64,000 bases of DNA from Streptomyces sp. NRRL WC-3618 (GTDB lineage Bacteria; Actinomycetota; Actinomycetes; Streptomycetales; Streptomycetaceae), in assembly GCF_001280005.1 (NCBI RefSeq), contig NZ_LGDW01000292.1, forward strand, positions 1 to 64,000, given 5' to 3'. A program made the translations under genes and the position numbers. Below, in pieces: positions 44,201-54,450 of the stretch (position 1 is its first letter; each line of letters begins with the position of its first letter). Under the pieces are notes generated by a model. It saw only the letters and a program-made list of their open reading frames with translations, ran no database searches and was not told the origin of the DNA.

Positions 44201-45586
44201 TCACGCCGCCGCCCGCAGGTCCAGCCGCGCCCCGAACTCCCGGACCACCGGTTCCTCGCGGTACGGCTCCAGGCGCGCCTGGAGGTCCTCCAGGTACTCG
44301 GCGCCCCGGTTGGAGCGCAGGGTGCCCAGAAGTTCCACCGCGCGCAGGCCCGTGTGGCAGGCCTCCTCCACCTCGCGCTGCTGGACCTGTGCCGTGGCCA
44401 GCAGCACCAGCCCGATGGCCCGGCGCCGCGCCCGCGTCTCCGGGTGCCCGTCCAGCGCCTCCCGCGCGCACCGCGCCGCCGCCTCGGCCTGGCCGAGGTC
44501 CCGGTGGCAGTGCGCCAGCTCGTCGGCCAGGTACGCCCCGTCGAAGTGCGCGATCCACGCCGGGTCGTCCCCGGACTCCGGATCGGCCGCCTCCAGCGCG
44601 CTGACCGCGCGCCCCGACGCCAGCTGGGCCGACCGCGCGTCGCCCATCAGCGCGTGCCCCCGGGCCTCGGCCGCGTAGAACATCGCCTCCGCGCGCGGGG
44701 TGACCCTGCCGCGCGCCCCCTCCTGCGCCGCCCGCGCCAACTGCGCGATCTCGCGCGGGTTTCCGAGCTGTGCGGCGAGATGGCTCATGGAGGCGGCGAG
44801 TACGTACCCGCCGTACCCCCGGTCCCCCGCCGCCTGGGCGAGCCGGAGCGCCTGGATGTAGTAGCGCTGGGCGAGACCGGGCTGGCCGGTGTCGATGGCC
44901 ATGTACCCGGCGAGTTCGGTCAGCCGTGCGACGGCGGCGAACAGATCACGCCCCACCGCCTCCCGGTACGAGCCCGCCAGCAGCCCGGAGACGACGCTGT
45001 TCAGGTAGTGCACGACGACCGGACGCACATGCCCGCTGCCGTACTGGTGGTCCAGGTCCGTCAGCGACTGCGTCATCGCGCGCACCGCCGCCACGTCCGA
45101 CGGCCCCACCCGGGGCCCCGCCTGGCGCGCCACCTGGGAGTCGGGCGACGAGATCAGCCAGTCGCGGCTGGGCTCCACGAGCGCGGACGCGGCGACGGAC
45201 GAACCGGAGAGGAAGTCCCGCCGGCCCACGTCGCTGCGCCACAGCTCACACACCTGCTCGATGGCGCCGAGGACGGTCGGGGAGAACTGGAGCCCGACGC
45301 CCGAGGCGAGGTTCTTGCCGTTGGCCATGCCGATCTCGTCGATCGTGACCGTACGGCCGAGTTTGCGGCCGAGGGCCTCGGCGATGATCGCGGGCGCCCG
45401 GCCCCGGGGCTGCTGGCCGCGCAGCCAACGGGCCACGGACGTCTTGTCGTACCGCAGATCGTGGCCGTGCTCCGCGCCGCACATGTTGACTCGGCGGGCC
45501 AGCCCGGCGTTCGAGCAGCCCGCTTCCTGGATGAGCGCCTGCAGCCGTTCGTTCGGCTGCCGCGCGACGAGAGGCCTTGCGGCCAT
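44201..45586 (-). CDS. NsdA-like helix-turn-helix/TPR regulator
   Basis: 461 residues from ATG 45586, behind GGGGG. The N-terminal part looks like a divergent XRE-like DNA-binding domain (NERLQALIQEAGCSNAGLAR, then KTSVARWLRGQQPRGRAPAI). From residue 170 on it is helical TPR-like repeat (QRYYIQALRLAQAAGDRGYG, ARCAREALDGHPETRARRRA). The arrangement matches Streptomyces regulators related to NsdA, which represses sporulation and antibiotic production in S. coelicolor. Longer upstream reading into 46735 is only an artefact of open frame. Confidence 0.8.
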   Translation of the reverse strand: MAARPLVARQPNERLQALIQEAGCSNAGLARRVNMCGAEHGHDLRYDKTSVARWLRGQQPRGRAPAIIAEALGRKLGRTVTIDEIGMANGKNLASGVGLQFSPTVLGAIEQVCELWRSDVGRRDFLSGSSVAASALVEPSRDWLISSPDSQVARQAGPRVGPSDVAAVRAMTQSLTDLDHQYGSGHVRPVVVHYLNSVVSGLLAGSYREAVGRDLFAAVARLTELAGYMAIDTGQPGLAQRYYIQALRLAQAAGDRGYGGYVLAASMSHLAAQLGNPREIAQLARAAQEGARGRVTPRAEAMFYAAEARGHALMGDARSAQLASGRAVSALEAADPESGDDPAWIAHFDGAYLADELAHCHRDLGQAEAAARCAREALDGHPETRARRRAIGLVLLATAQVQQREVEEACHTGLRAVELLGTLRSNRGAEYLEDLQARLEPYREEPVVREFGARLDLRAAA

Positions 45587-45892
45587 GGCGTACCCCCCTG
45601 TGGCTGCGGTGCCGTGCCACGCACCGAGTTGACGTGTCTTCCGTGTCCGGAACCAGCGAAAGGATCCGGCCTTGAAGATCGATGCCCCGCAGACATGCCG
45701 ACAATGCGAGACATGTGAGGATTGCCGGGGTAAAGGCGGATGCCCGGCCCCTCCGCTGCCTACCCAGCCCTGTCCGGGATCCTCCTGCGCGCCCCCGCAC
45801 ATGCATCCATGCGCCCCGGATGCGGAATCGATGCACCTTCCCGGCGCATGTGACAGGCGTAACCCATGATTCCCACTAGAGTTGAGCTCATC
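45587..45892. other. Divergent promoter region
   Basis: About 306 bp between the NsdA-like gene and the primase-like gene. I see no gene or marked repeat here. Confidence 0.45.
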
Positions 45893-46546
45893 GTGGAAGA
45901 GACCATCGCGGGCCCTGATGCTGCCCAAATCCCCAAGCAACGCGGCGAATCCCTCTTGGAAACCGCCGTCCGGTACGCCGAAGAGCGCCACTGGGACGTG
46001 TTCCCGGGTACGTGGCTGGAAGCAGTCGACGGGATGCAGCGCTGCTCCTGCGGCGACACAGCGTGTGCCCTGCCCGGCGCACACCCGTCGCGCCCCGACT
46101 GGGTGACGCAGGCCACGGGCAGCGCGACCGTCGCGCGCCGGCTGTGGACCGAGCAGCCGACGGCGTCGATCCTGCTGCCGACCGGCCATACGTTCGATGC
46201 GATTGATGTGCCCGAGACTGCGGGGTTCCTTGCGCTGGCGCGCATGGAGCGGATGGAACTGACGCTGGGGCCGGTGACGTTGACGCCGGATCGGCGGATG
46301 CGGTTCTTTGTGCTGCCGGGGGCTTCGGCGAAGGTGCCGGATCTGGTGCGCAAGTTGGGGTGGGCGCCGGCTTCGCTCGACCTGATCGCGATGGGTGAGG
46401 GGGCGTATGTGGCTGCGCCGCCTACTCGGTACGGGTCTCGGGGGGCTGTGCAGTGGGCGTGCCGGCCTACGCCTGCGAATCGGTGGTTGCCGGATGCGGA
46501 GGAGTTGATCTCGCCGCTCGCTTACGCCTGCGGGCGGGATCGGTAG
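45893..46546 (+). CDS. Bifunctional DNA primase/polymerase-like domain protein
   Basis: 217 residues from GTG 45893; an in-frame ATG at 45866 would add nine residues. AVRYAEERHWDVFPGTWLEA and CSCGDTACALPGAHPSRPDW match the N-terminal prim-pol domain found in actinobacteria, with the Cys/His zinc-like cluster. The stand-alone protein lacks any helicase part, and the canonical acidic pair is not obvious, so activity is uncertain. It is divergent from the NsdA-like regulator. Confidence 0.65.
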   Translation: MEETIAGPDAAQIPKQRGESLLETAVRYAEERHWDVFPGTWLEAVDGMQRCSCGDTACALPGAHPSRPDWVTQATGSATVARRLWTEQPTASILLPTGHTFDAIDVPETAGFLALARMERMELTLGPVTLTPDRRMRFFVLPGASAKVPDLVRKLGWAPASLDLIAMGEGAYVAAPPTRYGSRGAVQWACRPTPANRWLPDAEELISPLAYACGRDR

Positions 46547-46600
46547 CTTTCGCGGTTCGGGGAGCCTGGTTCGCTTGTGCGGCGGCTGCGGGTGCGTTGT

Positions 46601-46656
46601 GGCTTGTCGCGCCCCGCGGCGGAGCCGCAGATCAAACACAGCCCCGCGCCCCTGAA
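46601..46656. repeat. Streptomyces extragenic repeat, copy 2 (inverted)
   Basis: The stretch GGCTTGTCGCGCCCCGCGGC continuing through GATCAAACACAGCCCCGCGC is the reverse complement of the element at 55335-55394. Confidence 0.65.
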
Positions 46657-46725
46657 GGCCTGCGGGTGCCGCCCGGCAGTCGTGTGCGGCTCGCACCCCT
46701 GAAAAGGCCCTGGTGGCCGCCCGCC

Positions 46726-46752
46726 GATCAAACACAGCCCCGCGCCCCTGAA
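46726..46752. repeat. Streptomyces extragenic repeat, partial copy 3
   Basis: GATCAAACACAGCCCCGCGC followed by CCCTGAA repeats the right half of the element at 46601-46656, 97 bp downstream in the same gap. Confidence 0.65.
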
Positions 46753-46803
46753 ACCCCGAAAGGCTCCCCTTGCCCTGTGGGGGGTGAGCCGTAGGCTCCT
46801 CGC

Positions 46804-47580
46804 ATGGTTGATGGGGTTGCCGTGCGTGTGCAGGGGCTTTGGAAGCGGTTCGGGGAGCAGGTCGCGGTTGCCGGGATCGATCTGGAGTTGCCCGCGGGGA
46901 AGTTCGTCGGGCTCGTCGGGCCCAACGGGGCCGGGAAGACCACCACGCTGTCGATGGTGACCGGGCTGCTGCGGCCCGATCAGGGCACCGTGGAGGTCGT
47001 GGGGCACGACGTGTGGCGTGACCCGGTCGAGGTCAAGGCACGGATCGGGGTGCTGCCCGAAGGGCTTCGGCTCTTCGAGCGGCTGTCCGGGCGCGAACTC
47101 CTCGCCTACTCGGGGCGCTTGCGCGGACTGCCGGGCGTCGAGGTCGACAAGCGGGCCGCCCAGCTTCTCGACGTCCTCGACCTGGCCGGCGCCCAGCACA
47201 AACTCGTCGTCGACTACTCGACCGGCATGCGCAAGAAGATCGGCCTCGCCGCCGCCCTCCTCCACAATCCCGAAGTCCTGTTCCTCGACGAGCCGTTCGA
47301 GGGCGTCGACCCGGTGTCGGCGCAGATCATCCGGGGCGTGCTGGAGCGGTACACGGCCTCCGGTGCCACCGTCGTCTTCTCCTCCCACGTCATGGAGCTG
47401 GTCGAGTCGCTGTGCGACTGGGTCGCGGTGATGGCGGCGGGACGGATCCGGGCGCACGGCCCGCTGGCCGAGGTGCGGGGCGACGCCTCCTCGTTGCAGC
47501 AGGCGTTCCTCGAACTCGTCGGGGCGGGCGGGCGCGACCACGGGTCCCACCTCGACTGGCTCGGCGGCGACGCCCGATGA
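46804..47580 (+). CDS. ABC transporter ATP-binding protein
   Basis: 258 residues. Walker A is GPNGAGKTT, the signature is DYSTGMRKKIGLAAAL, Walker B is VLFLDEPFEG, and SSHVMELVESL carries the switch His. The family (CcmA/ABC-2 type) usually powers export. The next gene overlaps by four bases and encodes the membrane partner. Substrate unknown. Confidence 0.88.
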   Translation: MVDGVAVRVQGLWKRFGEQVAVAGIDLELPAGKFVGLVGPNGAGKTTTLSMVTGLLRPDQGTVEVVGHDVWRDPVEVKARIGVLPEGLRLFERLSGRELLAYSGRLRGLPGVEVDKRAAQLLDVLDLAGAQHKLVVDYSTGMRKKIGLAAALLHNPEVLFLDEPFEGVDPVSAQIIRGVLERYTASGATVVFSSHVMELVESLCDWVAVMAAGRIRAHGPLAEVRGDASSLQQAFLELVGAGGRDHGSHLDWLGGDAR

Positions 47581-49187
47581 GCGCGGCGCCGAGCGCGGCG
47601 ACCTCGATCACACCCGTCGTCGTACGGCTGAAGCTGTCCCTGCTGCGCAACGGGCTGCGGCAGTCCGCGGGGCGGCGGACCGTGTACATCACCTCCCTCG
47701 TCGTCGTGGCGCTGCTCGCCGCGCTCCAGTTCCTCGGGCTGATCGCCCTGCGCGGCAACGCGCACGCCGCGTCCGTGACCGTGCTGCTCCTCGCGGTCAT
47801 GGCGCTGGGCTGGGCCGTCATGCCGCTGTTCTTTCCCAGCGGGGACGAGACGCTCGACCCGACCCGGCTGGTGATGCTCCCGCTGCGGCCCCGCCCGCTG
47901 GTCCGGGCGCTGCTCGTGGCCTCGCTCGTCGGCATAGGGCCGCTGTTCACGCTGTCCCTGCTCGTCGGGTCGGTGATCGCCCTGGCGCGCGACGCGGCGG
48001 GGTTCGTCGTGTCGCTCGTCGCCGTCCCGCTCGCGCTGCTCGTCTGCGTGGCGCTCGCGCGGGCCGTCGCCGCCGCCAACATCCGGCTGCTCAGCAGTCG
48101 CAAGGGGCGCGATCTCGCCGTGCTCAGCGGGCTGGTCATCGCGGTCGGGGCGCAGCTCGTCAACTTCGGTGTGCAGCAGCTCGGTACGGCCGGGCTCGGT
48201 CAACTCGATCCGGCCGCCGAGGTGTTGGCGTGGGTGCCGCCCGCTTCCGCCCTCGGGGCGGTGGACGCGGCGAGCGACGGGTCGTACGGGGTCGCGGTCG
48301 CCCAACTCGGGCTCAGTGTCGGTGCGTTGGTGTTGCTGTTGGGGGGCTGGGCGCGGACGCTCACCCGGCTGATGACCTCTGGGGACGGGTCCACTCTGCA
48401 GGCCGCCGAGCCTTCCGGTACCCGGGAGCGGGGCGCGGGCGGGCTCGCGCGGCTGCTGCCGGGCGGGCGTACCGGGACCGTCATGGAACGGAGTCTGCGG
48501 TACGCGTGGCGCGACCCCAAGACCAAGGCCGCGTGGGTGACTTCGCTGGCGATCGGGCTGATCGTGCCGGTGTTCAACGCGATGCAGGGCACCGGTTCGA
48601 TCTACTTCGCCTGCTTCGCGGCCGGGATGCTCGGCATCCAGATGTACAACCAGTTCGGCCAGGACACCTCCGCCTTCTGGATGGTCGCGATGACGATCTC
48701 GTCCACCCGGGACGCGTACGTCGAACTGCGCGGCCGGGCACTGGCGTTGCTGCTGATCAGCCTGCCGTACGCCACCCTCGTGGTCGTTGCCACCACCGCG
48801 CTGCTCGACGACTGGGCCACGTTGCCGGAGGCGCTCGGGCTGTCCCTCGCGCTGCTGGGGGCGATGCTGGCGGCCGGGGCGTGGTCGTCGGCGCGGTTCC
48901 CGTACTCGATCCCGCAGGAGGGCTACAAGAACGTCGCCCCCGGGCAGTCCGGGCTGGCGACGGTCGCCATCTTCGGCGGGATGGTCGGGGCCGCCCTGCT
49001 GTGCGCCCCGGTCATCGCCCTCACCATCTGGCTGAACGTCGCCTCGGGCGGCGACCGGTGGGCCTGGCTGCTGCTGCCCGGTGGCGCCGCGTACGGCGCC
49101 CTGCTCACCCTGCTCGGACTGCGGCTCGCCGCCCCGCGCACGGCACAGCGGCTGCCGGAGATCCTCGCGGCGGTCAGCAAGGGCTGA
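47577..49187 (+). CDS. ABC transporter permease
   Basis: 536 residues from ATG 47577, overlapping the ATPase stop (ATGA). About twelve hydrophobic segments are visible, with a charged cytoplasmic loop around residues 275-310 (GSTLQAAEPSGTRERGAGGL). It resembles the long exporter permeases of actinobacteria that pair with CcmA-type ATPases. Substrate unknown. Confidence 0.82.
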   Translation: MSAAPSAATSITPVVVRLKLSLLRNGLRQSAGRRTVYITSLVVVALLAALQFLGLIALRGNAHAASVTVLLLAVMALGWAVMPLFFPSGDETLDPTRLVMLPLRPRPLVRALLVASLVGIGPLFTLSLLVGSVIALARDAAGFVVSLVAVPLALLVCVALARAVAAANIRLLSSRKGRDLAVLSGLVIAVGAQLVNFGVQQLGTAGLGQLDPAAEVLAWVPPASALGAVDAASDGSYGVAVAQLGLSVGALVLLLGGWARTLTRLMTSGDGSTLQAAEPSGTRERGAGGLARLLPGGRTGTVMERSLRYAWRDPKTKAAWVTSLAIGLIVPVFNAMQGTGSIYFACFAAGMLGIQMYNQFGQDTSAFWMVAMTISSTRDAYVELRGRALALLLISLPYATLVVVATTALLDDWATLPEALGLSLALLGAMLAAGAWSSARFPYSIPQEGYKNVAPGQSGLATVAIFGGMVGAALLCAPVIALTIWLNVASGGDRWAWLLLPGGAAYGALLTLLGLRLAAPRTAQRLPEILAAVSKG

Positions 49188-49327
49188 CTCCGACGACGGG
49201 CCGCCGCCCGGCCGCCGCCCGGGATGGCAGTCCTTTTTGGTCGAACTTGCCTATGGCACGGGGTGTTTCGTCTGCCTTTCGCGGGGAGTGAGGGGTGAGG
49301 CACGCTTTTTCAGGGGGGAGCCCGCGC

Positions 49328-50143
49328 ATGGCCAGATGGTTCGGCAAATCCAGGTCCAGGAGCCACGACAAGGCCGGAGCCGCGGCGGAGTCCGAGAACC
49401 TCGAACCCCTCGGCGTCTCCGACGACCTGCGGCTGGCGTACGGCCGTACCCACGACCCGAAGCTCCTGCGCGGCTCGATCCAGGCCGCCGAGCTGGCCGT
49501 GCAGGTCTACCCGGTCAACGACATCCGTCACGCCGCCGCCCTGTCCTCGCTGTGCATGCTGCACCGGCTGAGCTGGGAACGGGACCGGGAGGCCCCCGAT
49601 CTGGTCAAGGCCGTCGACTACGGGCGCCGGGCCGTCGACACGTCACGGCCCGGCGATCCGGAACTCCCCCGGCACATGTCCTCCCTGGCCACCGCCCTCC
49701 AGGAGGTCTACGACAGCACCCAGGACGAGGAGTCCATCGACGAGGCCATCGCCCTGTACCGGGGCTGTCTGGACATCATGCCGACGGGCGGCAGCCCCGA
49801 GCGGGTCGAACAGCGCCTCAGCCAGGAGTCCAACCTCGCCAACTCCCTCCTGCGCAAAGGGCGCGCCAGCCGCGACGACGACACCCTGAACGAGGCCGCC
49901 GAGCACGCCCGCGCCGCACTCCACGACACCCCGGACGACCATCCGATGCACGCGGCGCGCCTCATCAACCTCGGCGGTGCACTCCTCGGGCTCGCCCAGA
50001 GCGGCCATCCGGAACACCTCAGCGGGTCGGAGGACATGTACGCGAGTGGACTCCGGGAGCTCCCGGCCGGCCATCCCGCACGCGCCGGCGTGGAGCAGAC
50101 GCTCACCATGATCCGAGGCCTGCGCCGACAGCTCGGGTACTGA
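49328..50143 (+). CDS. TPR-like helical protein linked to the CHAT/NTPase gene
   Basis: 271 residues from ATG 49328, with GGGGGGAG seven bases before it. A short basic N-terminus (MARWFGKSRSRSHD) is followed by degenerate helical repeats of about 45 residues (VKAVDYGRRAVDTSRPGDPE, DEAIALYRGCLDIMPTGGSP, LNEAAEHARAALHDTPDDHP). It ends 5 bp before the CHAT-NTPase gene, so the two are co-translated. A protein-protein scaffold or a substrate of the neighbouring protease is plausible. Confidence 0.78.
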   Translation: MARWFGKSRSRSHDKAGAAAESENLEPLGVSDDLRLAYGRTHDPKLLRGSIQAAELAVQVYPVNDIRHAAALSSLCMLHRLSWERDREAPDLVKAVDYGRRAVDTSRPGDPELPRHMSSLATALQEVYDSTQDEESIDEAIALYRGCLDIMPTGGSPERVEQRLSQESNLANSLLRKGRASRDDDTLNEAAEHARAALHDTPDDHPMHAARLINLGGALLGLAQSGHPEHLSGSEDMYASGLRELPAGHPARAGVEQTLTMIRGLRRQLGY

Positions 50144-50148
50144 CCGCC

Positions 50149-53100
50149 GTGCCGGACCAGCCCGCAGCCCAACTGACCCTGCGCGTCGAGGACTTCGCCG
50201 GGCCCGACCGTTGGCGGTGGGTGCTGGTGGCACCGGACGGCGAGGTCGTCGCCCGGCACGAGGTCCGCCTGGACCCGGCAGGACCCCAGTACGAGGCATT
50301 CCTCGACCTGCCCGGATATCTGCGCCGGCACGCGGCCCCGGACGTACGGGCCGAGCGGGAGCGGGAGATCGTCCGGGAGGTGGGCACCTGGATCGGCGCG
50401 GAGGTCCTCGGGCCCGTGGCGCCCGCCCTGCTCGCGTGGGCCCCGGCAGTGGTACGGGTCGTCGTGCCGGCGGACGTGCCCGCCGCGCGGCGCCTGATGT
50501 TCGTACCGCTGGAACTGGCCCATGCCGAGGGGCGGCCACTGGCCGTCCAGGACGTGACCCTGGTGACGCAGCTCGGGGCGGGCGGGGAGGGCGGATCGGG
50601 TGAAGGGCGTGACGACGGGCCGGTGCGGGTGTTGGCGCTGTTCAGTCTGCCCGAGGGCAGCCGGGCGCTGAACCTGCGGCGCGAACGGCTGGCGCTGACC
50701 CGGCTGTTCACCGTCGCGGCCCGCTCCGGGCGGGCGGTGGAGGTGCGCACACTGCAGTACGGGGTCACGCGGGAGCGGCTGCGTGCCGTACTGGCGCGGC
50801 CGGCCGGCTGGGACCTCGTCCATGTCTCCGGGCACGGCGCCCCCGGTGAGCTGCTCCTGGAGACCGACGCCGGGCGCCCGGACCGTGTCCCCGGACCCGA
50901 ACTCGTCGATCTCCTCGGTGCGGCCCGTGGCGTCCGTCTCGTGACCCTGTCGGCGTGCTGGTCGGCGGCGGCCGGGATCCCGCCGGCCGACGAGGCTGCC
51001 GAGGGCGCGGTCGTCGGGGCCGTCGCCGGGGACCTCGTCGAGCGGCTCGGGTGCGCGGTGCTGGCCATGCGGTACCCGGTGGAGGACGACTTCGCCATCG
51101 CCCTCGCGGAACGGCTGTACCGGCAACTGGTCGTCGAGGGGAGGGTGTTGCCCCGGGCGTTGGCGGGAGTGCTGGGCGAGCTGTCGACTGAGGCCGCCGG
51201 GGTGGGTTCCGCTCTCCGGGCGGGGACTCCGACGTTGTTCGGGGCGCGGGCGCTGGGGCTCACGCTGGGCGCGCCGGTGGGGGAGGCGGTGGAGGAGGAG
51301 GCGTCGCGCGAGGCGGGTGCCCTCGCCCAACTCCCGCCCGTACCGGAGCACTTCGTCGGCCGTGTCGCCCTCATGGCCCGCGCGAGCACCGTACTGGCCC
51401 CCCGCAGCGGGCTGTGCGGGATGCTGCTGCAAGGTATGCCGGGCGCCGGAAAGACCGCGTGCGCACGGGAGTTGGTCGCGACGCACGCCCACGCCTTCGA
51501 CCGGATCGTCTGGTTCACGGCACCCCAGGAACAGGAACAGGAGAACGACGAGCAGCCGGGCCAAGAGGGCGTGCTCGCCTCCTTCGCGCTGGTCCTGGAG
51601 CAGGCGGTGCCCGGACTGCGCTGCCTGCGTCTGCTGGACGGCGGCGCCGACGGGACCGACCGGTCGGCGGCCGAGTTCGTCGGTGCCGTCTCCTCGTGGC
51701 TGGAGCGGGAGCGGGCGCTGCTGGTCATCGACGGCATCGACACACTGCTGGCCCCCGAGCGGGCCTGGCGGGACCGGCGTTGGGGGGAGCTGGTCGGTGC
51801 GCTGGCCGCGCACACCGGGGCGGGGCGCCTGATCCTGTGCGGGCGGGTACGGCCGGCCGGGCTGGGGCCGCGCGTACCGACCGAGCCGGTCGATCTGCTG
51901 ACCTCGGACGAGGCCCTGCTGCTCGCCCGCGAACTCCCCCACCTGGCCCACCTGATCGACGGCCGACTCCCCGGCGCGACCCCCGCCGCCGCTCGCCGAC
52001 TCGGCGCCGATCTCCTCCAACTCGCCCAGGGCCACCCGAAGTTGCTGGAGCTGGCCGACGCCCAGGCGGCGGATCCGGAGCGTCTGACCCGACTGCTGGC
52101 CGCCGGAAACCGCGCCTCGACGGCCGCCGACAACAAGACCGGCAAGGGCGGCGATGGCAGCAATGGTGGAAGCAACGACGAGCAACTTCGCGTACTGCGG
52201 GCCTGGTCCACCGGCGTCGCCGCCGAACTCGCCCCCGCCAACCGCGACTTGTTCCACGTCCTGTGCTGCCTGGAGGAGACCGACCGCACCCGCCCGGCCG
52301 TCGACCACAACTGGCCCGACCTGCGCACCCGGCTCGGCCACCCGGACACACCGGTGGAGACGGCGCTGGCGACACTGGTCGCGCAGGGCCTGCTCACACC
52401 ACGGTCGGGACAGTCGTACGAGATCCAGGCCGCCATCGCCGCCGAGGGGCGGGCGCGGGCCGGTGAGGGGGTCCGGGAGCTGGTCGACACCCGACTCGCG
52501 GGCTACTGGGTGCGGGTGTTCGAGATGGCGTGGACTCGTGAGGGCACCGACGCCGAGGGCGCCCAGCTGGCCGGGCCGCTGCTCACGCACGCCGCGCTGG
52601 CCGCCGCTCCCTATCTGATCCGGCTGCGGCAGGAGTCGTCCGCCGCGACACTGCTGGAAGCCGTGCTGCGCCGGGACACCTCGGGCCCGACCAGGGCCCG
52701 CGTACTGCCCCTGTTGCGCCGGATCGCGGCCCGCGCCGCGTCCGCGCCGGGCAGCGGAGTCGTGCCGCCGACGGACGCGCTGGCCCGGGTGATCAGCGAG
52801 ACCGACCCGGTCCTCGCCGAACGCCTGGAACGCGCCGCTCTCGCCTCCGCGCTGGCCCGCGGCGACCACTCCGCCGCTGCCGCCGCGACCAGCGGCCTGA
52901 TCGACATCTGCGTACGCACCGGACGCCTGACCGAGGCGCTCGCCCTCGCCGACCAGGGCCTCGACCACGCGCGGCGGGCCGGCCTCGGCCCCTGGTCGAC
53001 GCTCCTGCGCGAGGTCCAGCGGCTGCACGTCCTGTCGCAGACCGCCCGCGCCGGCGAAGCCCTCGCCGAGGCCGACGCCCTGCACCGGCGGATGCGTGAC

Positions 53101-54423
53101 CTGCCCCGCGAACGTGGGCCGCGCGAGGGAGTCGACTGGTGGGAGGTCTGGGAGGAGCTGTGCGACACCGGGCAGCGCGCCGCGATCGAGGCGGGCGAGT
53201 GGCGGCGCGCGCTGGAGTACGCCGACGACCTGGGTGCCTCCAAACGGGCGCGCGGCGCGCCGGTCACCGACTACGCGCGGGCCCGGCTGCCCGCGTACAT
53301 GCCGTTGCTGCGGCTGGGCCGGACGGAGGACGCGCTGCGGCTGCTCGAGGAGTGCCGGGAGGTCTTCCAGGACGCCGGGGACTTCCTGTACCTGGGTGAG
53401 GTGTTCGGGGCGCTCGCCAACGTGGCGGACGTGCGCGGGCACGGCGAGGTGGCGATCGCCCGGGAACGGGACAGTCTGCGGTACGCGTACCGGGCGGGCC
53501 TTGTGGCGGTCGTCGCTGTCGGCCACGCCAACCTGGGCACGTATCTGCACAGCCACGCGCGGGACGCGGGAGGCGCGGTCGCCCACCATCTCGCGGGCGC
53601 TCTGCTCGCCACGCTCACCGGGGGCGGCCGGACGATGACGGCCGCGCTGTCCCTCGCGGGCGACCTCCAGGAGTTCGGGGCGGCTGCCGACGCCCAACTG
53701 CCGAGTAGCATCGAGGAGTTGTGCGCTCGGGTGGCCGAGGTGCCCGGGGTGGCCCTGGACCGGCTGCTGGCCGGCCTGGACCCCGGCCTCGTCCGCACCC
53801 GGGAGGCGCTCGCCGCGCTGGTCCGGGAGGCGCGCGAAAGCGCGGCGGCGGAGGGTGCGGCGGCGCACCGGCTCACCGCCGTACAGGCGGCGGCGTGGGG
53901 CATGACCTGGGAACCTGTGCTCGCGGCACTGGTGGCCGCCGAGCGGCGCAACAGCGCGGCGCAGGTCAAACTGCGCCAGCATCTCGCCCATCTCACCGAG
54001 TTGAACCCGATGTTCGGCCCCCTCGCCGGCGTACTGGTCCGGATCCAGTCCGGTGAGCGCGGTCCGGATGTGCTCGCCGGGCTGGATCCCCGCGACGCCG
54101 GGGTGGCGAGGCGCGCGCTCGACGCGCTGGCCGGCCGGGTGACCGTACCCGCCGAGCTGTGGACCGTGATGTATCTCGGCATCGCCCTCGGCAGCTTCGT
54201 CGCCGTCGCCCTCGGCCGGCCGGGGACCGGCGCGGTGACCCGCGAGAACCTGGACGGGTTCGCCGCCGATCCCCTCCTCGCGCCGATGGCCCCGGTCCTG
54301 GAGCGGATCCTCGCGGGCGAACGCGCCCCCGGGCTCGCGGCCGGTCTCCAGCAGCCGACGCATCGGGCCGCGATCGCGGCGGTGCTGCACCACATCAACG
54401 ACGTGGAGGCGGGCGCCCGTTGA
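50149..54423 (+). CDS. CHAT protease - STAND NTPase - TPR-like protein
   Basis: 1424 residues. Residues 1-380 end in a CHAT (caspase-like) peptidase: DLVHVSGHGAPGELLLE carries His225/His229, and LVTLSACWSAAA carries Cys270, followed by the typical VLAMRYPVEDDFAIALAERL. From about 395 comes a STAND/NB-ARC-type NTPase: Walker A GMPGAGKT at 429-436 and Walker B ALLVIDGID at 523-531. A winged-helix-like part leads into TPR-like repeats from about 870 to the end. GTG at 50149 lies 5 bp after the TPR-like gene. By analogy with known STAND-effector proteins, ligand binding to the repeats would drive NTP-dependent oligomerisation and protease activation. Ligand and target are unknown. Confidence 0.85.
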   Translation: MPDQPAAQLTLRVEDFAGPDRWRWVLVAPDGEVVARHEVRLDPAGPQYEAFLDLPGYLRRHAAPDVRAEREREIVREVGTWIGAEVLGPVAPALLAWAPAVVRVVVPADVPAARRLMFVPLELAHAEGRPLAVQDVTLVTQLGAGGEGGSGEGRDDGPVRVLALFSLPEGSRALNLRRERLALTRLFTVAARSGRAVEVRTLQYGVTRERLRAVLARPAGWDLVHVSGHGAPGELLLETDAGRPDRVPGPELVDLLGAARGVRLVTLSACWSAAAGIPPADEAAEGAVVGAVAGDLVERLGCAVLAMRYPVEDDFAIALAERLYRQLVVEGRVLPRALAGVLGELSTEAAGVGSALRAGTPTLFGARALGLTLGAPVGEAVEEEASREAGALAQLPPVPEHFVGRVALMARASTVLAPRSGLCGMLLQGMPGAGKTACARELVATHAHAFDRIVWFTAPQEQEQENDEQPGQEGVLASFALVLEQAVPGLRCLRLLDGGADGTDRSAAEFVGAVSSWLERERALLVIDGIDTLLAPERAWRDRRWGELVGALAAHTGAGRLILCGRVRPAGLGPRVPTEPVDLLTSDEALLLARELPHLAHLIDGRLPGATPAAARRLGADLLQLAQGHPKLLELADAQAADPERLTRLLAAGNRASTAADNKTGKGGDGSNGGSNDEQLRVLRAWSTGVAAELAPANRDLFHVLCCLEETDRTRPAVDHNWPDLRTRLGHPDTPVETALATLVAQGLLTPRSGQSYEIQAAIAAEGRARAGEGVRELVDTRLAGYWVRVFEMAWTREGTDAEGAQLAGPLLTHAALAAAPYLIRLRQESSAATLLEAVLRRDTSGPTRARVLPLLRRIAARAASAPGSGVVPPTDALARVISETDPVLAERLERAALASALARGDHSAAAAATSGLIDICVRTGRLTEALALADQGLDHARRAGLGPWSTLLREVQRLHVLSQTARAGEALAEADALHRRMRDLPRERGPREGVDWWEVWEELCDTGQRAAIEAGEWRRALEYADDLGASKRARGAPVTDYARARLPAYMPLLRLGRTEDALRLLEECREVFQDAGDFLYLGEVFGALANVADVRGHGEVAIARERDSLRYAYRAGLVAVVAVGHANLGTYLHSHARDAGGAVAHHLAGALLATLTGGGRTMTAALSLAGDLQEFGAAADAQLPSSIEELCARVAEVPGVALDRLLAGLDPGLVRTREALAALVREARESAAAEGAAAHRLTAVQAAAWGMTWEPVLAALVAAERRNSAAQVKLRQHLAHLTELNPMFGPLAGVLVRIQSGERGPDVLAGLDPRDAGVARRALDALAGRVTVPAELWTVMYLGIALGSFVAVALGRPGTGAVTRENLDGFAADPLLAPMAPVLERILAGERAPGLAAGLQQPTHRAAIAAVLHHINDVEAGAR

Positions 54424-54450
54424 CCGGTCGGTGGCTGGGATACTGCGCGT

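Noticed and set aside
45587..46735. N-terminal extension of the NsdA-like regulator
   Set aside because: A good ribosome site and the family start support ATG 45586; the upstream part overlaps another gene antisense and looks non-coding.
49708..54393. A 1561-codon open frame on the minus strand
   Set aside because: It mirrors the CHAT-NTPase gene; the plus-strand protein has clear domains and motifs, the minus-strand one has none. High GC keeps antisense frames open.
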